Notes: generated by a model from the sequence alone, not told the origin. Positions 55,701-60,362 are shown, counted from the stretch's first letter. The stretch is 64,000 bases of DNA from Streptomyces sp. NBC_01476 (GCF_036227265.1 NZ_CP109446.1:3543001-3607000); one strand, 5' to 3'. Translations and numbers: made by a program.

Positions 55701-56473
55701 CGTGGGAGATCCCGGGTATCGACTTCACCACCCGCGCCGGCCTCGGCTACCAGCACCGCACCAGCCACGGCATGCTCCGCCCGCACATCACCGACCTGCT
55801 CAAGCACAATTACGAGGTGGAGGTCGGCGGGCGGAAGGTGACGGTGGGCTTCGAGCTCTCCGACGGCGTGGAGTTCACCCCGGGCACCGAGGAGGTCACC
55901 CACAAAGCCCGCCGCTACGCGCAGGAGGACACCGACAAGGAAAGCCACTCCGAGCACACCAAGGGCTTCTACTACGGCGCCGGCCCGGAGGGCGGCGGCG
56001 GCATCCCCGAGGACCGGGCGCTGCTCGGCCGGCTGCCGTTCGAGCGGACGGTGCTCAGCACCGAGAAGCACGGGTCCGCGGCAGCCGAGACCGACGAGCA
56101 CAACCGGGAGGGCACCCGGACCTTCCGCTACTACAAGTTCAAGGTGACGGTGGTCGCCACACCCGGGCACCGGCCGGACCGCCAGCTGACCGTGGAGGTG
56201 CCGGAGGGACTGATCGCGATGTTCCCGGTCAACGAGGACGGCACGCTGGTCGGCGACATCCTGCTCAAGCACCCGGAGATGTTCCGCCAGCCGGTGCCGG
56301 CGGCGCCGCCCAGCACCCCGGCCGAGCCGTCACCGCTCTACCCGCCACGGCCGCCGGTCGGCGGCCCCTCGATCGCCGACCAGATCACCGCGATCCTGAT
56401 GGGCGAGGACGCCACGAGCCTCACCGCGGCCCCATTCACCCCGGTCCCGCTCGATTCGGTCGGCGGACGGTGA
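37796..56473 (+). CDS. Giant T7SS-locus modular protein, 6225 aa, cysteine-free
   Basis: One uninterrupted 18.7-kb frame starting at GTG. Residues 1-250 are helical with a long hydrophobic region (~112-185), resembling the N-terminal domain of CpnT-type T7SS proteins. Pro/Thr/His-rich linkers follow. Two related modules cover residues ~646-3365 and ~4046-6166. Between them are Pro/Glu/Lys-rich repeats and a separate domain (~3760-3955, WSEKLNSWTVNDKSGRYMS). Module A alone carries a TcdB/OCH1-like glycosyltransferase region (~840-1080; IPAAVHSVWLGG), with LSHGDN in place of a DxD-type motif. Module B alone carries a papain-fold deamidase-like stretch (~4140-4260; LYAVNNRGAISWFDARTNE). No Cys was found in the translation. 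It follows YbaB- and WXG-type genes in an operon-like array. It is probably exported by this T7SS; function unknown. Confidence 0.85.
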   Translation: MAVDPFLDGIVAALTGMHIPRAKASAIRAAVEQPNAALVSALSDLQSEIGQIAKSVGSSVDGKWSKAYIDAMSTFASGDGADAIKNLKDTAANMADFGHESAYQVDYMNRMIIAQVVEFLIEWAITLILAIFNPIEALIEQTFLRALYRAILRSVILRLIMLIAEHEALNIGLGAAMDILVRWSMSLNGFHTSHGNDFLKQAVGFGAIQGAISPFVPFLGSFFAKGVGSGIGRNTAKDLFKNLDHDIPTPTPVPKTIGKDLANDVGGTGARDIGKEGADDLSGPPLPGPGRNLGPDGPGGPAPGKFDEFGGPGPGPGKLGNFDDIKDIGPVGAGFSRDFSDITGKFVDDAAFGGMSDAARLAFRNDIGDLFARDLSRSMDAGLARDLGHNWADTFMKNLGSRNLGKELDTALSGLPKGLEGFQRGLSHGVADTLTTDWGRKFAYHSSFAVVEAAHQNVSEGLYNLFTTGKFTTTFITGLSGAVGGRLGHALHINADFIGSGLKSGFGSLKNMTFPHVLADPEQLNLPPAATSEVPAPLPTTSTEGSGTPHPTPVGSAPVHTPAATGPQVRVPVTSGGPDVHVPADGDGTDVHVPPVTPVDVHVPTVTTPDLHLPAATDLHLPAITTPPLHTPAPVHVPPPLDAGKESELVHGVNSELDRLGRPDLHIDGDDVRQHYDQLPTHLVNPPNAPLGPQAFHIAGLIANNGQPLVMRGGAPAGLDDIASSQIVTQLHQLANQNVPDIRQLARPPGPPGPSIFGLDTPQPAADFLHNPADGNPYDYSHLTPDQTRVYLDQLDMRHDPDPAALNPAHWQPAEGSGFSHQRTTGEWAPARNAPPLPAGEIRIPAAVHSVWLGGPPQETGPSAGLWQNFAEAAGTFGDQATFTLWTDVPRADVAEVRGLDRPPPDPYQADVWRMTKWADQNGIRLVNVHEVFNAEHPMDLHEEFSTETARQSGDGWAAARQIAGLEIADRFGGLLSHGDNRIENLDGFRTTVGSKEGFAVNPLEDGSGHSAMITPPHHPFAVQAKAFVRDGYQSPAAGRAQEGGAQHRPATVGNDLPAYFGYAHAGELPKAPGVHPTTDRDRPPQPHDPAPLIRNSDDTVAFTARVVHGLVSGLHTQAGPGHFEQIAASVARHPRPDVVWRSALDFLNTRDDLRELAQEADLTRFRPLVVPPGTSSSTSRAPEPTTPEPVGPPVGPPAERPVTESQDLPADQKVPQREPATTTTTTEEAPPVRPLEPLADEQKEAWARDLDQLAEGPDPNPAKLPEGVVASRVGAWDRYVVAYNNHQAQGTAETRTALDDARNGLQRWGLTDPNALVTDYRTRTTPTPPPEIKPPAPDVTPKVTTESAPAVKGPEVKDPEPEVAPTVKDPEPDVTTDVTPKVTTESAPAVEDPKPDVTPKVTTESAPEVRDPKTEVTPKVTTEVTADVTTKPKDPAAEVTTAPDPLVKDPQDTGITPAPKHGLSSTDQDPGTSKSTDPVEPAKPVAPPAPTPPPPMIVLTPATNEPGSPRAPWYVREGMLGETEVTHVPDWTEQQADTAAAHIMWRINFGRDLSTETLGAIRNGIKEMLLERDAGHPEKTPDKWLAQLLNGKLLDADGKVVWLRPVIDEATPKTPPPGPADPVRRYNVSFNGTASENVKEKSTSRSVDGILFSAFNIASAAASAAVFGVPQFKAESTQTKKVGARRNVINGRKLFVTDNNEFTAGLRFKIFVDGAELPPHRADDPATVNRGIDLKFPADYSKSNEPRPDMADGPRRDDDQPDGTPDPARGGQQPRRGGEVLNAIDLTRPLADLQQQLRAQGVGAAETVRITRQAQVMLNERTARNRSRWWFTSGDPGGKIRLGKDLPGFRPFRGHPRIRVSVQSLQFLHVAQGSDGKGIKTREDLGGGLSAVTGKGGESGASLTAGYNTTGLVDPATLHPHQFATAKGIAPLLGGTFSQSRGWNYALTSQGLGHTILNTAEDQARYRATLKLDVEWNSRTHKSLRTISSVVSGDLGVPWRGGQGAEDFERRVLGDVHSPYVSGSLVGDIAAAHPDGDEAVPRVWPTPLQAQPHVRALLDAADLPPAPHTNHRPPGMYTPPAHPNQYESLPLAARKGVGYAVAAALPGAEMVEDHFRRRLQTLSGPRRGFRGVVDKITGGRNPLRGRSVADRQLATNFGRPALEGDVSGVLSGYKEEVTYGGVRYELGVRGHLGDHLDHKKYAMKVNARAALGETVASGRDTKWSVTLGGGAGLRIDLGHLARLQIGGFRLQGRYARGQGESFTGTAKSYRRMENVDDVHEHVYNMTYELTLRPLDKGPDAPAEHWWIRDPNNVVAQIVVPEQHVPAQPVTADDLKQAGAVAVTKQPPTGAHFDLKGGASGLYPAFHVMPDLARSAARLYFRLNNLPETDANDFAKLPKEILNATRPDQLAAYFGPLTDKWGNDVALPDHDGWKNTLNLQLEGYAPHRLEETEGDTEIEQYSQAVGRHANEKNWTMGVDGQASIGPTFKFGSDQGGDVEVSEHGPDSEDHHAQSEPGGRFMALAHADVGRDWGRSEEDDSGAIEITRATYGGKPVTFRSDPVFKLTVTRQKGDEVRQDFIYLRGKDAMDLLVPERRIEDILTPAVEEAARQERTGTTDTTQDPASTTVRQKDDPTAPVRPVTESAGHSSIPKPLPESKPAPTSEPATHPTTEPATHPAIEPATEPAIQPETAPKTVAETSVSKVPAPPEHLTQDTPDPNDTTATDHTAPPPDPTTTPPPRLDRQYAGGQLPLTAAHAERLRADDVLDQITSRLKTKGIIPTRRGSDGNVVEVPDRLTRALRAIYRSEAMKTQTGSLFDTGLWTWVPIRTFGGSTQYLYVNVVAERMSAPHSNKTRPDVELTLRGEATGEHKDVKKTTRTFNVGATFTGRGGTHNEETNEQGHAGGDYSFGYIDKLTREEEKVDKDITIYRANTKGPSEEFEHDVFFRIELGTVREMPEILKLVTLPGAGVYALTSAIAKRFHRQEALDEFWNAHRPWIWHDDGSDATQEVQGDIRLIVPQYLTSKTPEPDPLEDPAQDPATVTVREPAQDPAPVTVREPAENVTEDPVQQVVSPAPADRTTDRPPDPAPDPVPDPAPTPAPPPSFFVRQYGQNPRWADAAPPAHPATQQLRDNLHPWDVPAASAINRWAKVAAMKASREPALDEGRPWEIPGVDFTTTHGLAYNRRTSHAVIRPNIEDLLDHTYEVSVGGRKVLLGLELSEGKVYSPDTSDVRHKARRYRQDDSDEETHAVHAKGWYHGGGPEGGGGTGDEAFLARTPFDTVGLDSDKHVSSLSETDEHNKEGTRTFRYYRFNTTIVATPAHKPGRQLRVDVPGGLIAMFPLNADGTELEGGILTLHPEIFETPADTVAPEQDPATVLEPDPAPAVTHTENDPLEEPAVTPEPKAKAPEEVKTPEPKPKPVVTDEPVVASTSEEPKTEPDPTTGVKEETTSKEAEPEPTTQVKDPDPGAKRSETAPAEVETAKTAPETPKTGPAPTVAESAPAPEVERPLEEPKDKPDPTPEVPVPTIEATAPLDEPKDEQAPKLQEPLPTTKATAPLDEPKPEQDPKLQEPLPTTKATAPLDEPKPEQDPKLQEPLPTTKATAPLDEPKPEQDPKLQEPLPTTKATAPLDEPKPEQDPKLQEPLPTTKATAPLDEPKPEQDPKLQEPLPTTKATAPLDEPEKAPEIVPEKAAAEPEPATAVKDPLDVPKAEPAAKAAEEPAREGEKPVEEPAEEPPRAPVRTAEEQAEEQDEEQDEEARRAEWEAAMDHAFGRPVAPKRIKDEELFPISRTIRPNPLRFLLEEISGARLTSDKKAVWLYTVREDGQFVLGSEHVSDILSQEEFDQLLTGLQRTEPGLTGAVLRTRIDGLGHTGLAVQFNQAGDTVQGRARVSGEFRWSEKLNSWTVNDKSGRYMSTNKDVRPDLTPEQADRWLGNVAKRFSERTGVPVLPDRLKTADAPPAAPAAPAPPEPPKQQAPPPPPAPKRQDPQDPQDPQQQTITQQPATQQPPADQRQNVPAQETAPAQETAAAQETAPAQDPILAPGPFSELVAGVNSELRVLRVPDDVTAGPNDVRKLYDALPSHRKAEPPKKIAFTIAGVIANDGKPLKMSGGMQNSSGSTQQPPMTTVSSSSSAPPQRPAVVSEEVRLMSRMQPATGRPEDLTEQIATDLVTAGHRSGALVVPLDQDGGQGAPLYAVNNRGAISWFDARTNEFVEPPAHETTLSSVVLDRTGRLQSTDETFFPELRGRLDARLESLGAQQDLTDSHRQDEPVLPPGWGERLHQASAFTPNLGKGKNAASTVDPERRLPESRTIAWAEYAAAKEVHEAIRAAHDPAQHGPVPLGLVDADVRLIAATNGIRGWGVTDPESLFQEYRAAVAQQLAAASTETETETETPKDPPPETPKDPPKDPPKETPKDTSKKDTSEDTAKDTSKDTKPETEREIKAETKPTESKPAETDLTKHEGPPKPKGPPEEDETPPPPTTNQVPWYVRQGMLGETEITSVPRWTAAQANRAAADAVARISYDAGVPAATEVAVERGIRDLLLKQGDKPGKDTETWNELLLRGQMFESEGRLVWLRPVLDHTTAQALPDAPPDPVRTYGVSFNSTASAQSKTKAVSHAGDAILFTAFNLGSAAASAAVMGVPQIKADSGASETTGDRRNVISGRKLFVDKTNPFSTGLRFRVFVDGVEQRPADENLPPVVDRGLQVKFPKEYSGPSEPRPSMVRPALRAIFKLGPQRPRRAGEVLNAIDLTPALANLQRDLRRRLDVDPETAKGVVEQAQTLLNERTARNRSRWWLTSGDPGTKIKAGRDLPGFRPFRGHPRVRVSVDSLQFLQVATAVKTREDMGGGVSAISGKGGESAMSITGGMNMTGLIDPSVAAAHHPVEAKGLAPLAGGTVSFGRDWDYLLTSQALGHNILNAEEDQARYRAVLRISVDWNSRTHRNLGTVESTAEADLGVPWRGGEGARDFERRVLGSVHSDYVRKVLTGEITGTPLPKKKPTDPDDPAGPKVWPAPVEAQPHVRALMAQANAAPTRRLRRPAGLDRLPDAANRHAKEPLWLMSRKGLGYAVAAALPGAEMVEDHFRWRLGELSGPRNGLFSGFFDKLTGAHDPSRGKSTADNQLATNFGRPALEGDLSAVLAGIKHEVTYGGRRYELGVRGHLTDHVQHSQYKMKVNGRAVVGESVAGGRDSKWSVALGAGAGLRLSLGDIVRLQIGGFRLLGKYGRGSGETFTGTAKSYRRTETVKGVHEHVYNIVYELTLKPLDEENARAETWYVRKSGDLVAQVVVPEEHVPATPPTDAEVKAAGRTSTPAALPVGKRMDFSGGTSGLYPAFHVMPGLARSAALAYARIHGMPDAWADNFANLPREILNATRPDQLAAYFGMLTDKWGRDVAMPDHDGWKTTLTLQLHSYAPEQLPENDQQIEIEQYSQGISRHAVGKNVTKGLGVQGVFGPQARFGSDQGGEAEISADDQGGEPPHDKVPGGRFAILGHAEAEREWGTSDELDEGSIEITRATYGGSPLIYRSNAVFKLTMTRERGGRIEERSSFFQADGALDLLVPERRLEDILPGDAAVRRGNELVEKVAAEQSAAVKEPAGDGEDEEAPKPDAKREERTYASGRIPLTSAHAERLRADDVLDGIEQRLRERGILPARTTRAGDPVVSPDRLSRVLRAVYRSEAMKTQSGALFDSGLWTWVPIRAFGGGTQYLWVNVTAERVDAAHTNRTRDDVDLTLRGESTSEDKHVDKSSRVLGAGVTVTGRGGTHTEGTNEQGHGGGDIVAGYIDKLTRGDETVKKEIAIYRANTKGASEEFEHDVHFRIELGTTREMPEMFKLLSVPGRAVDLGMGAIAGVFDSKDEYEQFWHTMRPWVWHDDGASRLVKGEVRLLVPQYLTTPVPQTPPAAPQPVFSRSYGEQPRWRPAQDPPATSPELLQDLHPWDVSAAPAVQRWAKVAAIKAVREPRLDQGRPWEIPGIDFTTRAGLGYQHRTSHGMLRPHITDLLKHNYEVEVGGRKVTVGFELSDGVEFTPGTEEVTHKARRYAQEDTDKESHSEHTKGFYYGAGPEGGGGIPEDRALLGRLPFERTVLSTEKHGSAAAETDEHNREGTRTFRYYKFKVTVVATPGHRPDRQLTVEVPEGLIAMFPVNEDGTLVGDILLKHPEMFRQPVPAAPPSTPAEPSPLYPPRPPVGGPSIADQITAILMGEDATSLTAAPFTPVPLDSVGGR
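39731..47890 (+). repeat. Module A of the giant protein's internal duplication
   Basis: Segments with clear counterparts in module B are: 39731-39945 (ELVHGVNSEL), 41518-41765 (RWGLTDPNALVTDY), 42329-45603 (PWYVREGMLGETEV to LLVPERRIEDIL), 46022-46860 (LPLTAAHAERLRADDVL to LIVPQYL) and 47107-47890 (NPRWADAAPP to HPEIF). Module A also carries the glycosyltransferase-like insert 40310-41030, absent from B. Within the core, residues such as GDPGGKIRLGKDLPGFRPF are nearly identical to module B. Confidence 0.85.
48356..48838 (+). repeat. 72-bp tandem repeats (24-aa units), six copies plus one degenerate
   Basis: Units begin at 48428, 48500, 48572, 48644, 48716 and 48788, each encoding LQEPLPTTKATAPLDEPKPE plus QDPK. 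They are identical at nearly every base, including third positions. A diverged unit lies at 48356-48427 and the last unit is cut at about 48838. The near-perfect identity indicates recent expansion and likely copy-number variation. The units encode a Pro/Lys/Glu linker between modules A and B. Confidence 0.95.
49931..56293 (+). repeat. Module B of the giant protein's internal duplication
   Basis: Counterparts of module A occur in the same order: 49931-50140 (ELVAGVNSEL), 50695-50940 (GWGVTDPESLFQEY), 51254-54510 (PWYVRQGMLGETEI to LLVPERRLEDIL), 54640-55480 (IPLTSAHAERLRADDVL to LLVPQYL) and 55519-56293 (QPRWRPAQDPP to HPEMF). In place of the glycosyltransferase-like insert it has a papain-fold-like stretch at 50213-50580. 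Protein similarity is high but synonymous differences are many, so the duplication is old. Confidence 0.85.
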
Positions 56474-56570
56474 AGTCAGGCGGCACCTCAGGCCCGTATC
56501 GTGCAGAGCAGCACCTTCGCAGTACCCGCAGAACCGCACCACCAGTGACTGGACTTGAGGAGGACCGGCC

Positions 56571-59500
56571 GTGGCACGTCAGCTTCTGACCGTCGGCCCG
56601 GACGGCGAGGGCGAGTTCCGGACGATCGCGGAGGCGCTGACGCGGGCCCGCTCCGGCGCGGTGATCAGCGTGCGGCCGGGCGGTTACCCCGAGGCGCTGA
56701 CCGTACGGACCAGGGTGTCGATCGTCGCCGACGGTCCGCCCGGCAGCGTACGGATCGAGCCGGTCCGCGGCACCGCGATCACGCTGGCCGCCGACGCCGT
56801 GCTCCTGACCGAACTCGTGCTGCGCGGCGGCGAGGGCGACCTGCCGGTGGTCGACGCGGTACGCGGCCAGGTCGCGCTGGAGGGCTGCGAGGTGGTCGGT
56901 TCCGGCTGGACCGCGGTGCTGAGCCGCTCCGGCGGTTCGCTGGCGATGCGCAACTGCCGGATCACCAACCCGATCGGCGCCGGCATCGTGGAGACCGCGG
57001 CGGCCGGCAGCGTCATCGAGGACTGCGTGCTGGAGCACCTGGGCACCTCGGCGATCGTGATCAGCGAGCAGGGCCGGGCCACCGTACGCGGCTGCACCCT
57101 GCGGGACGCGCGTGGCAACGGCGTGCTGGCGAACGGCACGTCGCGCGGTTCGGTGGAGGACTGCGAGATCTCCTCGACGGACAAGCCGGCGCTGGCGCTT
57201 GAAGGTTCCACCGCGGTGACGGTGGCCCGTACCTCCGTGCACGGCGCGGCGGTCGGCGCGTATCTCGCCACCTCGGTGCGGACCAGCCTGGACGAGGTGC
57301 GGATCAGCGACACCGGCGGCCACGGCATCGTGGTCGCGGCCGGCTGCGACCCGCAGGTGCGGGCCTGCTCGACCGCCCGCACCCGCGGCGGCGGCCTGGT
57401 CGTCACCGGCCGGTCGCGCGGGACGTACGCCGACTGCGAGTTCACCGGCGCCGGCGGCCCCGGCGTGCATGTCGCCGAGTCGAGCGCGCCGGTGCTCACC
57501 GGGGTGCGGGTCGCGGACAGCGAGGGCATCGGCGTGCTGCTGATCGAGGAGTCGGCGGCCGAGTTCGACCGGCTGACCGTCGCGGACACCGGCGGCATCG
57601 GCATCTCGGTGCGCTCCGGCGCCAACCCGCTGCTGCGCCGGGTGCGGGTGACCGGCAGCCGGGGCCCCGGTGTGCTGGTCGCCGAGGACGGGCGGGGCCG
57701 CCTGGAGGACTGCACCATCGAGGACACCAAGGCGCACGGGCTGCGGATCGAGGGGCACGGCAATCCGCACGTCGGCAACAGCGTGATCCGCGGGGCGGGC
57801 AAGTCCGGGGTGTCGATCGGCGCCCGCGGCCTCGGCTCGCTGCGGGACTGCGAGGTGACCGGGGCCGCGGACAACGGCGTGACGGTGGAGGACGGCGGCG
57901 AGGTGTCGCTGGTCCGGATCCGTTTCACCTCGGCCGCCAAGCACGGTGCGCTGCTCGCGGCCGGCGGCCGGGCGACGCTCACCGGCTGCGAGGTGGTCGA
58001 CAACGGCGGCGACGGCATCCGGGTGGACAGCACCGAGCAGGTCACGGTGGCCTCGTGCACCGCCCGCGGCAACAAGGGCGCGGGTCTGCGGGTCGCCAAG
58101 GGCGCCGGCCCCCGCTTCACGCTCACCGACCTGACCAGCACCGACAACCGCAACCCCGATGCGTGGCCGGGCGCGGAACCGGCCGCGCCGGGCGACCACG
58201 GCACCTCAAGCGGCGAGAGTATCCCCGGCGCCGAGGCCGAACCGGCGGCCCCGCAGGGGCCGTTCGCCGAACTCGACGCCCTGGTCGGCCTGGCCGGCGT
58301 CAAGCACCAGGTCAACACGCTGGTGAACCTCGGCCGGCTCGCCCAGCGGCGCGCCCAGCTGGGCATACCCGCGCCGCCGATGAGCCGCCACCTGGTCTTC
58401 GCCGGCCCGCCCGGCACCGGCAAGACCACCGTCGCCCGGCTCTACGGCAGCATCCTCGCCGAACTGGGCCTGCTGCCGTCCGGGCACATCGTGGAGGTCT
58501 CCCGCTCCGACCTGGTCGCCCAAGTCATCGGCGGCACCGCCATCAAGACCACCGAGGTCTTCGAACGGGCCCTGGGCGGCGTGCTCTTCATCGACGAGGC
58601 GTACACCCTGCTGTCGGACAGCAAGGGTTCGGGCGCCGACTTCGGCCAGGAGGCCATCGACACCCTGGTGAAGCTGGTGGAGGACTACCGCGACGAGGTG
58701 GTGGTCATCGTGGCCGGCTACTCCCGCGAAATGCAGGACTTCCTCGCCGCCAACCCGGGCCTGGCCTCGCGCTTCACCCGCACCATCGAGTTCGACAACT
58801 ACTCGGTGGACGAACTCGTCACCATCACCGAGAACATGTGCGCCGCCCACCGCTACGTCCTGGACCCGCTGGCCCTGCAGGCGCTCAACCTGCACTTCAC
58901 CCGGATGAAGCGCGACGCCACCTTCGGCAACGGCCGCGCCGCCCGCCGGGTCTTCGAGGAGATGGTCGACCGGCAGTCCTTCCGGCTGGCCTCACTGCCC
59001 GAGGCGACCGAGGCGGACCTGCTGCAGATCCTGCCCGAGGACGTCGGCGAGGAGGAGGCCGCGGAGCTCCGCGGCGGCGACCCCGCCGCCCCCGGGGACT
59101 CCGACGTCCTGGCCCGGCTGCGCGGCATGATCGGCCTCGGCGCGGTCAAGCGCGAGGTCGGCGGCATCCTCGACCTGCTCACCACCGCCCGCCAGCGCCA
59201 GGCGGTCGGCCTGCCCACCCCCAAGGTCAGCCACCACCTGGTCTTCTCCGGGCCGCCGGGCACCGGCAAGACCACCGTCGCCCGGCTCTACGCCGATCTG
59301 CTGCGCTCCTTCGGCGTGGTCCCGCGCGGCCAGCTGATCGAGGTGGCCCGCGCCGACCTGGTCGGCCGGTACATCGGCCACACCGCGCAGCTCACCACCG
59401 AGGCGTTCGAGAAGGCCATGGGCGGGGTGCTCTTCATCGACGAGGCGTACGCGCTGACCCCGGAGAACTCCCCGCAGGACTTCGGCCGGGAGGCGGTCGA

Positions 59501-59930
59501 CACCCTGCTGAAGCTGATGGAGGACCACCGGGACGAGACGGTGGTCATCGTGGCCGGCTACACCGGTGAGATGGCCCGCTTCCTCGACGCCAACCCTGGC
59601 CTGGCCTCGCGGTTCTCCCGCCATGTGCACTTCGAGGACTACACCACCGCCGAACTCATCGAGATCATCAAGGAGATGACCGCCACCGCGGGCTACAAGT
59701 GCGCCCCGCCCACGCTGGCGGCCCTGCACGACTATCTCGACGCGATCCCCCGTACCCGTTCCTTCGGCAACGCGCGGCTCGCCCGCCAGCTCGTCGAGTC
59801 GATGATGACCCGGCAGGCCGGCCGGCTCGGCTCCGTCGCCAGCCCCGACCTGGAAGCCCTCACCCTGCTCCTCCCGCAGGACCTCCCCTACGCCGACGAG
59901 CCGGACGCGGCGCAGGAAGCCGCGCGTTGA
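56571..59930 (+). CDS. Beta-helix / tandem AAA+ ATPase (EccA-like, CbxX/CfqX type)
   Basis: A 1119-aa protein with GTG start behind GAGGAGG. Residues ~10-525 are a right-handed parallel beta-helix made of many ~22-residue turns (patterns such as VRGCTLRDARGNGVLAN). Two CbxX/CfqX-type AAA+ domains follow: Walker A GPPGTGKTT at ~612 and ~894, Walker B VLFIDEAY at ~671 and ~953, each with Arg-finger regions (NPGLASRF). Mycobacterial EccA has an N-terminal TPR domain and one such AAA+ domain; here the TPR is replaced by a beta-helix and the ATPase is doubled. It is placed 97 bp after the giant gene, so it may act as an unfoldase or chaperone for that substrate in the cytoplasm. Confidence 0.92.
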   Translation: MARQLLTVGPDGEGEFRTIAEALTRARSGAVISVRPGGYPEALTVRTRVSIVADGPPGSVRIEPVRGTAITLAADAVLLTELVLRGGEGDLPVVDAVRGQVALEGCEVVGSGWTAVLSRSGGSLAMRNCRITNPIGAGIVETAAAGSVIEDCVLEHLGTSAIVISEQGRATVRGCTLRDARGNGVLANGTSRGSVEDCEISSTDKPALALEGSTAVTVARTSVHGAAVGAYLATSVRTSLDEVRISDTGGHGIVVAAGCDPQVRACSTARTRGGGLVVTGRSRGTYADCEFTGAGGPGVHVAESSAPVLTGVRVADSEGIGVLLIEESAAEFDRLTVADTGGIGISVRSGANPLLRRVRVTGSRGPGVLVAEDGRGRLEDCTIEDTKAHGLRIEGHGNPHVGNSVIRGAGKSGVSIGARGLGSLRDCEVTGAADNGVTVEDGGEVSLVRIRFTSAAKHGALLAAGGRATLTGCEVVDNGGDGIRVDSTEQVTVASCTARGNKGAGLRVAKGAGPRFTLTDLTSTDNRNPDAWPGAEPAAPGDHGTSSGESIPGAEAEPAAPQGPFAELDALVGLAGVKHQVNTLVNLGRLAQRRAQLGIPAPPMSRHLVFAGPPGTGKTTVARLYGSILAELGLLPSGHIVEVSRSDLVAQVIGGTAIKTTEVFERALGGVLFIDEAYTLLSDSKGSGADFGQEAIDTLVKLVEDYRDEVVVIVAGYSREMQDFLAANPGLASRFTRTIEFDNYSVDELVTITENMCAAHRYVLDPLALQALNLHFTRMKRDATFGNGRAARRVFEEMVDRQSFRLASLPEATEADLLQILPEDVGEEEAAELRGGDPAAPGDSDVLARLRGMIGLGAVKREVGGILDLLTTARQRQAVGLPTPKVSHHLVFSGPPGTGKTTVARLYADLLRSFGVVPRGQLIEVARADLVGRYIGHTAQLTTEAFEKAMGGVLFIDEAYALTPENSPQDFGREAVDTLLKLMEDHRDETVVIVAGYTGEMARFLDANPGLASRFSRHVHFEDYTTAELIEIIKEMTATAGYKCAPPTLAALHDYLDAIPRTRSFGNARLARQLVESMMTRQAGRLGSVASPDLEALTLLLPQDLPYADEPDAAQEAAR

Positions 59931-59936
59931 CCGGCA

Positions 59937-59962
59937 GCCCGGGCGCCGGCCGGCGCCCGGGC
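59937..59962. terminator. Palindromic terminator after the AAA+ gene
   Basis: A 26-nt perfect palindrome (59937-59962, GCCCGGGCGCCGG and its complement) lies 6 bp after the stop codon and would fold into a very stable hairpin ending the T7SS gene array. Confidence 0.7.
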
Positions 59963-60205
59963 CCCGCCCCGGTCAGCGGTGCGGCCGGCCGCCGCGGCGC
60001 CTGGGACGCTGCGGGCCTTGCCGGCCGGCCGCCGGGCCCATCGCGCCCTGTGACGCGTCGGGGCCCCGGCCCCCACTCTGATACGCTGATTCAGCGACGT
60101 CGGGCTGCCCCAGCGTGATCATCCGGTCACTCAGCGGCAGCGGATAAGCGGTACGGAGCACGCGAGATCCTGTGCAAGAATTGTCTCGCACCAAGCACCA
60201 AGCAA

Positions 60206-60280
60206 GGTCCTGTGGAGCAGTTTGGAGTGCTCGCCACCCTGTCAAGGTGGAGGCCGCGGGTTCAAATCCCGTCAGGACCG
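60206..60280 (+). tRNA. tRNA-Asp (anticodon GTC)
   Basis: Acceptor GGTCCTG (60206-60212) pairs with CAGGACC (60273-60279). The anticodon stem is CCACC/GGTGG with loop CTGTCAA (anticodon 60241-60243), and the T arm is GCGGG-TTCAAAT-CCCGT. CCA is not encoded. Minus-strand open frames here (TGFEPAASTLTG...) are the usual artefact opposite tRNA genes. Confidence 0.96.
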
Positions 60281-60284
60281 CTGC

Positions 60285-60358
60285 GGCTGGGTAGCTCAGT
60301 TGGTACGAGCGACCGCCTGAAAAGCGGTAGGTCGCCGGTTCGACCCCGGCCCCAGCCA
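60285..60358 (+). tRNA. tRNA-Phe (anticodon GAA)
   Basis: Acceptor GGCTGGG (60285-60291) pairs with CCCAGCC (60351-60357). The anticodon stem is ACCGC/GCGGT with loop CTGAAAA (anticodon 60319-60321), and the T arm is GCCGG-TTCGACC-CCGGC. CCA is not encoded. It is 4 bp from tRNA-Asp, so one precursor transcript is expected. Confidence 0.96.
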
Positions 60359-60362
60359 CCGC

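Noticed and set aside
44060..56272. A 4070-codon stop-free frame on the minus strand opposite the giant gene
   Set aside because: It mirrors codon positions of the real plus-strand gene in very high-GC DNA. Its translation has biased Arg/Gly/Val/Leu composition without any recognised domain, whereas the plus strand shows two collinear modules.
57058..59316. Long minus-strand frames opposite the beta-helix/AAA+ gene
   Set aside because: Shadows of a gene with intact Walker motifs and beta-helix repeats on the plus strand.
1845..60358. Integrative element with att sites at the tRNA genes
   Set aside because: No integrase, relaxase or phage genes were seen, and the 3' ends of the tRNA genes are not repeated at the other boundary, so a specific element could not be supported even though the separation is noted as a finding.
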